Shown piece after piece: positions 60,326 to 64,000 of a DNA stretch of 64,000 nt. Under the pieces are notes generated by a model. The model saw only the letters and a program-made list of their open reading frames with translations. It was not told the origin of the DNA and did no database searches. Numbering within the stretch: position 1 is the stretch's first letter; each line of letters begins with the position of its first letter. The position numbers were made by a program, and so were the translations under genes. The stretch is taken from the NCBI GenBank assembly GCA_018828125.1, contig JAHJWB010000019.1:186001-250000 (forward strand). The letters are read 5' to 3'. The DNA is from Gammaproteobacteria bacterium (GTDB lineage Bacteria > Pseudomonadota > Gammaproteobacteria > Burkholderiales > Burkholderiaceae_C).

Positions 60326-61216
60326 TCAGTGCGACCGGATCATGGTGCCGTAAGCCTGATCAGTCAGGATTTCCAGCAACATGGCATGCGGCACCCGTCC
60401 GTCGATGATGTGCACTGCATGCACACCGGCTTTGGCGGCGTCCAGCGCCCCTGCGATCTTGGGCAACATGCCGCCGGAAATGGTGCCGTCAGCAAACAGC
60501 GCATCGATTTCACGAGCCGTCAGGTCGGTGAGCAGGTTGCCCGCCTTGTCCAGCACGCCCGGGGTGTTGGTCAACAACATCAGTTTCTCGGCCTGCAGCA
60601 CTGTGGCGAGCTTGCTGGCGACCACGTCAGCATTGATGTTGTAGCTCTCGTTGTTCTCGCCGAAGCCAATGGGGCTGATCACGGGGATGAAGGCATCGTC
60701 CTGCAGCGCCTTGACGACGCTTGGGTCGATGGTCACGATATCGCCCACTTGACCCACATCGTGCTCGATGCTTGGGTCCTTGGTGTCCACCAGCTTGAGC
60801 TTCTGCGCGCGGATCATGCCGCCGTCACGCCCTGTCAGGCCCACTGCCTTGCCGCCTGCCTGGTTGATGAGGCCCACGATGTCCTGCTGCACCTCGCCGG
60901 CCAGCACCCACTCGACCACTTCCATGGTCTCAGCATCGGTCACGCGCATGCCCTGGATGAACTCGCCCTTTTTGCCAAGGCGGTTCAGGGCTGTTTCAAT
61001 CTGCGGGCCGCCGCCGTGAACCACCACAGGGTTCATACCGACCAGCTTGAGCAACACCACATCTTCGGCAAAATCGGCCTGTAAGGCAGGGTCGGTCATA
61101 GCGTTGCCGCCGTACTTGATGACCATGGTCTTGCCATGGAACTTGCGGATGTAAGGCAGCGCCTGGGCCAGGATTTCAGCCTTGTCGCGCGGGGCAATCG
61201 AAAGAAGGTCGGTCAT
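60326..61216 (-). CDS. argB: acetylglutamate kinase
   Basis: The 296-residue enzyme phosphorylates N-acetylglutamate in arginine synthesis. It shows [12 protein letters not shown] (ATP and substrate loop), [20 protein letters not shown], the [14 protein letters not shown] segment [20 protein letters not shown] and [18 protein letters not shown]. The ATG at 61216 matches the family. Its N-terminal helix suggests the arginine-sensitive, hexameric form. Confidence 0.96.
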   Translation of the reverse strand: MTDLLSIAPRDKAEILAQALPYIRKFHGKTMVIKYGGNAMTDPALQADFAEDVVLLKLVGMNPVVVHGGGPQIETALNRLGKKGEFIQGMRVTDAETMEVVEWVLAGEVQQDIVGLINQAGGKAVGLTGRDGGMIRAQKLKLVDTKDPSIEHDVGQVGDIVTIDPSVVKALQDDAFIPVISPIGFGENNESYNINADVVASKLATVLQAEKLMLLTNTPGVLDKAGNLLTDLTAREIDALFADGTISGGMLPKIAGALDAAKAGVHAVHIIDGRVPHAMLLEILTDQAYGTMIRSH

Positions 61217-61313
61217 GGAGGCGGGCCATCCGGTGAAAACTGTGAGGCGCAAATTGTGCCGCATTCAAGCGGCACTCCCACACCAAACTTCGCAAGCGCA
61301 AGGCGCTATGCCT

Positions 61314-62417
61314 TCAGCGGCGCAACCACTGAGGGACTTTAAAGCGCACGATGGCGAAGTAGGCCATCACGTAGCTGATCACAAACAACGCGCAAAACGC
61401 CATCAGCAGCGGCGTATTGCTCCAAAACAACACCGCCGGCACGACGGTAAGCAGAGTGAACCCCCACAAATACGGGGATGTGCGGTTGTTGCGCATCAGC
61501 ACACGGCGGGACTCGTCGTCATGGAACACACCCCGCACAATGCGCCGATAGATCAGTTGGTGAAAATGCAGCGCATCTGCCACGCCGGGCGACACACCCC
61601 GCACCGCCTTTCGATAGATCGAAAAAATGGTCTCCCACACTGGGTAAATCAACAGCAGCATCGGAAACCACGGGGAGACATCAGAGTTGCGCTGTACCAG
61701 GGAAATGCTGGCCAAGGCAATCACCACACCCCAAACGTACGCCCCCCCATCCCCGGCAAAAAGCATACCCCGCGGGTAGTTCCACACCAGAAACCCCGCA
61801 GTGGCTGCCGCGGTGGACACCAGCAAAGCGGCCAAGGCACGGTCCCCCACCTGCAGGGCCACATGGGCCAAAGCCAGACAGACAATCAACGCCACCATAC
61901 CGGCAAGGCCGTTATAGCCGTCGATGATGTTGAAGGCGTGCGGGAGGCCTGCGACAGCAAGAACAACGATGGCGATGCCGAACCATGGAGCAGCCGTAAG
62001 CACCGCATCCAGCCAAGGCCATCCCATGCGGGGAAGGGTCAGATCCAGAAGCCATACGGCCAAAACGCCAGATGCGCTGGTGAGTATCAGCCTATACCGA
62101 ACGGACAGGCGCTGGGTCATGTCTTCCGCAATGCCGCCCAGCGCTGCGGGCAACAGGGCCACTAGCCAGCTTCCCACCCAGACCCCAAGCCGCAAAGAGC
62201 CAGGATCCCCCCACAGCGCGGACTGGAGAACACCCAGCCCCCAACTGACGCACATTCCCAGCAGCAAGGAAGCGCCCCCCAACCGCGGAATATCGCCCAG
62301 ATGAAACCGCTGCGGCATGGCTTCGCTGTAGACCGCGGCATGCTCCCGCCCCCATCGCACGATGAGGCCTGCAGCCAGCGCCGCCACCAAAAAACCAACC
62401 ACAGACAACCAGATCAT
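61314..62417 (-). CDS. glycosyltransferase family 4 (MraY/WecA-like) membrane protein
   Basis: The 367-residue polyprenyl-phosphate sugar-1-phosphate transferase has about ten membrane segments. HAFNIIDGYNGLAG and MLFAGDGGAYVWG are the acidic catalytic loops, and HQLIYRRIVRG (third loop) includes the basic residues of the WecA branch. It probably starts O-antigen or exopolysaccharide synthesis. It overlaps the family 2 transferase gene by four bases. The ATG at 62417 fits the first membrane segment. Confidence 0.93.
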   Translation of the reverse strand: MIWLSVVGFLVAALAAGLIVRWGREHAAVYSEAMPQRFHLGDIPRLGGASLLLGMCVSWGLGVLQSALWGDPGSLRLGVWVGSWLVALLPAALGGIAEDMTQRLSVRYRLILTSASGVLAVWLLDLTLPRMGWPWLDAVLTAAPWFGIAIVVLAVAGLPHAFNIIDGYNGLAGMVALIVCLALAHVALQVGDRALAALLVSTAAATAGFLVWNYPRGMLFAGDGGAYVWGVVIALASISLVQRNSDVSPWFPMLLLIYPVWETIFSIYRKAVRGVSPGVADALHFHQLIYRRIVRGVFHDDESRRVLMRNNRTSPYLWGFTLLTVVPAVLFWSNTPLLMAFCALFVISYVMAYFAIVRFKVPQWLRR

Positions 62418-63205
62418 GGGGTGCCGATGGTACCCGCGCTGGCTGACGACGAGGTTAGCAACTGTTGCGCGCGCCCGTACACCGGAGAAAGCCATAGCCG
62501 AACAAGGCTGCGCACGTGCCACGCAAAATGCCTCACACTCCGCCCGCTGGCACGCTGGCCCGCGTGAACAATGCGCGCGGGCGCCTTGACCAGCAGCAGG
62601 CCACGCAACCTCAGTCGCAAACAAAAGTCCACATCTTCGCAATACATGAAGTAGCGCTCGTCGAACCCGCCCAGGTCGCGCCACACAGAGGTGGGCACCA
62701 CTAGACAGGCTGCATTCACCCAATCGACGCGCGTTTCTCGTCGCCCTAAAAGCCTGCGCCGAATCAGCGAAAGCGGCGTGGGCACCTCTCTCTCGCTGTC
62801 CTCAATGTGCCCCTGTTCATCTATCTGCGTGGGGTAGGCACATCCCGCGGTCTGCACCGCGCAGGCGGCAATCAGGTCGTCAAAAGGGTCGTCTTGCGCA
62901 AGCAGCTTTACATCAGGGTTGAGCACGCATAGGAAGTCTTCTGCAGCGCCGCCCAGCGCTCTGTTGTGGTTGGCCCCAAACCCACGCGGTACCTCATTGA
63001 CGACCACGTCGAATTTGAATGGCCAGCCGCTTAAAGGGGGCTGCGGTACCGGTTCGACCACGTTTTGGACGAGCACGACCCGCGTTACGGAATGTGCCGA
63101 CCACTGGGCCAACTGCAGCAGCAAACCCTGTACCAGTTCGCCATGCGCATGGCTGACGATGGAGACCACCAAACGAGGACGAAGGGAGGGGAAAATGTCG
63201 GGCAT
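62414..63205 (-). CDS. family 2 glycosyltransferase
   Basis: This 263-residue GT-A enzyme has SIVSHAHGELVQGLL (nucleotide site), NRALGGAAEDFLCVLNPDVKL (DxD-like NPD), and GGFDERYFMYCEDVDFCLRL, typical of rhamnosyl-type transferases such as WbbL. It probably adds the next sugar to the lipid carrier primed by the adjacent family 4 enzyme. Its start is divergent from a methyltransferase gene about 60 bp away. Confidence 0.92.
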   Translation of the reverse strand: MPDIFPSLRPRLVVSIVSHAHGELVQGLLLQLAQWSAHSVTRVVLVQNVVEPVPQPPLSGWPFKFDVVVNEVPRGFGANHNRALGGAAEDFLCVLNPDVKLLAQDDPFDDLIAACAVQTAGCAYPTQIDEQGHIEDSEREVPTPLSLIRRRLLGRRETRVDWVNAACLVVPTSVWRDLGGFDERYFMYCEDVDFCLRLRLRGLLLVKAPARIVHAGQRASGRSVRHFAWHVRSLVRLWLSPVYGRAQQLLTSSSASAGTIGTP

Positions 63206-63268
63206 CGGCTGCTATTGTCCTCTGGGCGGCCGCTCCCGACCCCAGATTCACGCCGTCATAATCGCCGG

Positions 63269-64000
63269 ATGACGAATTCAATTGACGATCTGCATGTGTA
63301 TTTGCGCTCCATTGCACAGGGAGAGCGCACATCGCTATCGGTCCTGGCAAGCCTGGTTCACAAAGGCGCCACCGTTCTGGACCTGGGCTGCGGAAGTGGC
63401 GCGCTGGGCCAGTTTCTGAAGGAAACCCGGGACTGCACCTCTGACGGCGTCACCCTCAGCCAGGCAGAAGCCGACCATGCACAGCCGCACTACCGCACGG
63501 TCAAGGTGGCCGACCTGGAAACCGCCGACCTGCGCAGCATGTTCTCCGCCCAGCGCTACGACTACATAGTGTGTGCCGATGTGCTGGAACACCTACGGCG
63601 CCCCGAGGCGGTTTTGCAGGTGTGCCGCGAACTGCTGGCGCCCGAGGGCAAACTGCTGATTTCGGTACCCAACGCCGCCTACTCCGGCCTGCTGGCCGAA
63701 TTGCTGGAAGGTGAATTCCGCTACAGGGAAGAAGGCCTGCTGGACCGCACCCACCTGCGCTTCTTCACCCGCCGCTCACTGGTTCGGTTCATGGCTGAGC
63801 AACGCTGGGAGCTGGACGCCGTAGACACCATCACCCGCGAGCTGCCGGAATCCGAGTTCCAGGTCGCCTTTGACAGCCTTCCGCCCACCGTTGCACGTCA
63901 CCTGCTCAGCGCCCCCGATGCGCTCACTTATCAGTTCATCTGTGTGGCGCGCCCGGTGGCGCATGTGCCGACTGCGGCGCACCTGCCCGCCAGCGCAGAA
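63269..64000 (+). CDS. SAM-dependent methyltransferase, MetW-like (truncated by window end)
   Basis: The frame is open from the ATG at 63269 to the window edge (244 codons). It contains GATVLDLGCGSGALGQFL (SAM motif I), YDYIVCADVLEHLRRPEA, LLAPEGKLLISVPNAAY and a RTHLRFFTRRSL segment, the pattern of MetW or class I methyltransferases in polysaccharide clusters. The end, and any fused glycosyltransferase domain, lies beyond the window. It is divergent from the glycosyltransferases and belongs to the same surface-polysaccharide locus. Confidence 0.88.
   Translation, partial: MTNSIDDLHVYLRSIAQGERTSLSVLASLVHKGATVLDLGCGSGALGQFLKETRDCTSDGVTLSQAEADHAQPHYRTVKVADLETADLRSMFSAQRYDYIVCADVLEHLRRPEAVLQVCRELLAPEGKLLISVPNAAYSGLLAELLEGEFRYREEGLLDRTHLRFFTRRSLVRFMAEQRWELDAVDTITRELPESEFQVAFDSLPPTVARHLLSAPDALTYQFICVARPVAHVPTAAHLPASAE

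Overview
The window is high-GC, gene-dense chromosomal DNA that looks like a betaproteobacterium of the family Comamonadaceae, close to Acidovorax. This is inferred, since no rRNA or housekeeping marker settles it. The grounds are the dispersed palindromic repeat CTAGCGCTT...AAGCGCTAG (about ten copies here), the argB / two-component / slmA neighbourhood, the many tripartite and ABC uptake systems, and the abundance of acyl-CoA enzymes. No rRNA, tRNA, CRISPR array, integrase or transposase was seen.

Layout. 1-8 kb, mostly minus strand: the end of an unrecognised gene, htpX, a DUF3025 gene coupled to pyrC, and a glutamate/aspartate-type ABC operon (gltI-J-K-L) with a terminator hairpin inside it, then a second binding protein. 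8-12.3 kb: a HypT-like LysR regulator divergent from a TRAP transporter (dctQ-dctM-dctP). 12.3-20 kb: a fusion of a MazG-type pyrophosphohydrolase with a PIN-type nuclease domain, a 2-hydroxyacid dehydrogenase, an Atm1-type ABC exporter, two hotdog thioesterases, an amidohydrolase with a broken signal peptide, and a bactofilin.

20.5-33 kb, plus strand: a lipid or hydrophobic-acid uptake and beta-oxidation block (livHMGF, acyl-CoA ligase, binding protein, acyl-CoA dehydrogenase, thiolase, FadB-like multifunctional enzyme). 33-34.7 kb: an AT-rich island gene encoding an AvcD-type anti-phage deoxycytidylate deaminase, inserted directly behind the multifunctional enzyme gene. 35-45.8 kb, minus strand: a long operon led by a TetR regulator, with an SDR, acyl-CoA carboxylase beta and alpha subunits, two acyl-CoA dehydrogenases, an enoyl-CoA hydratase, a HEAT-repeat protein and a beta-keto-acid cleavage enzyme. 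It resembles the atu (acyclic terpene) pathway. A 685-bp inverted-repeat element lies upstream. 46.8-57 kb, minus strand: further hydratase, thioesterase and hydrolase genes, then an autoregulated fatty-acid operon (TetR, fadE, DUF2147, fadN, DUF4442, fadA). 57-64 kb: slmA, a QseBC-like two-component pair, argB, two surface-polysaccharide glycosyltransferases and a truncated methyltransferase.

How the parts work together. A 22-nt near-palindromic motif lies at the same distance from the start codons of livH and the 27.7-kb acyl-CoA dehydrogenase, and again in front of the TetR gene at 45 kb, so these blocks may form one regulon. The dispersed repeat acts as a terminator in places and appears to have inserted in frame into at least two proteins, the histidine kinase and the carboxylase alpha subunit. 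The two features most relevant to genome defence are AvcD and, more speculatively, the MazG-PIN fusion.
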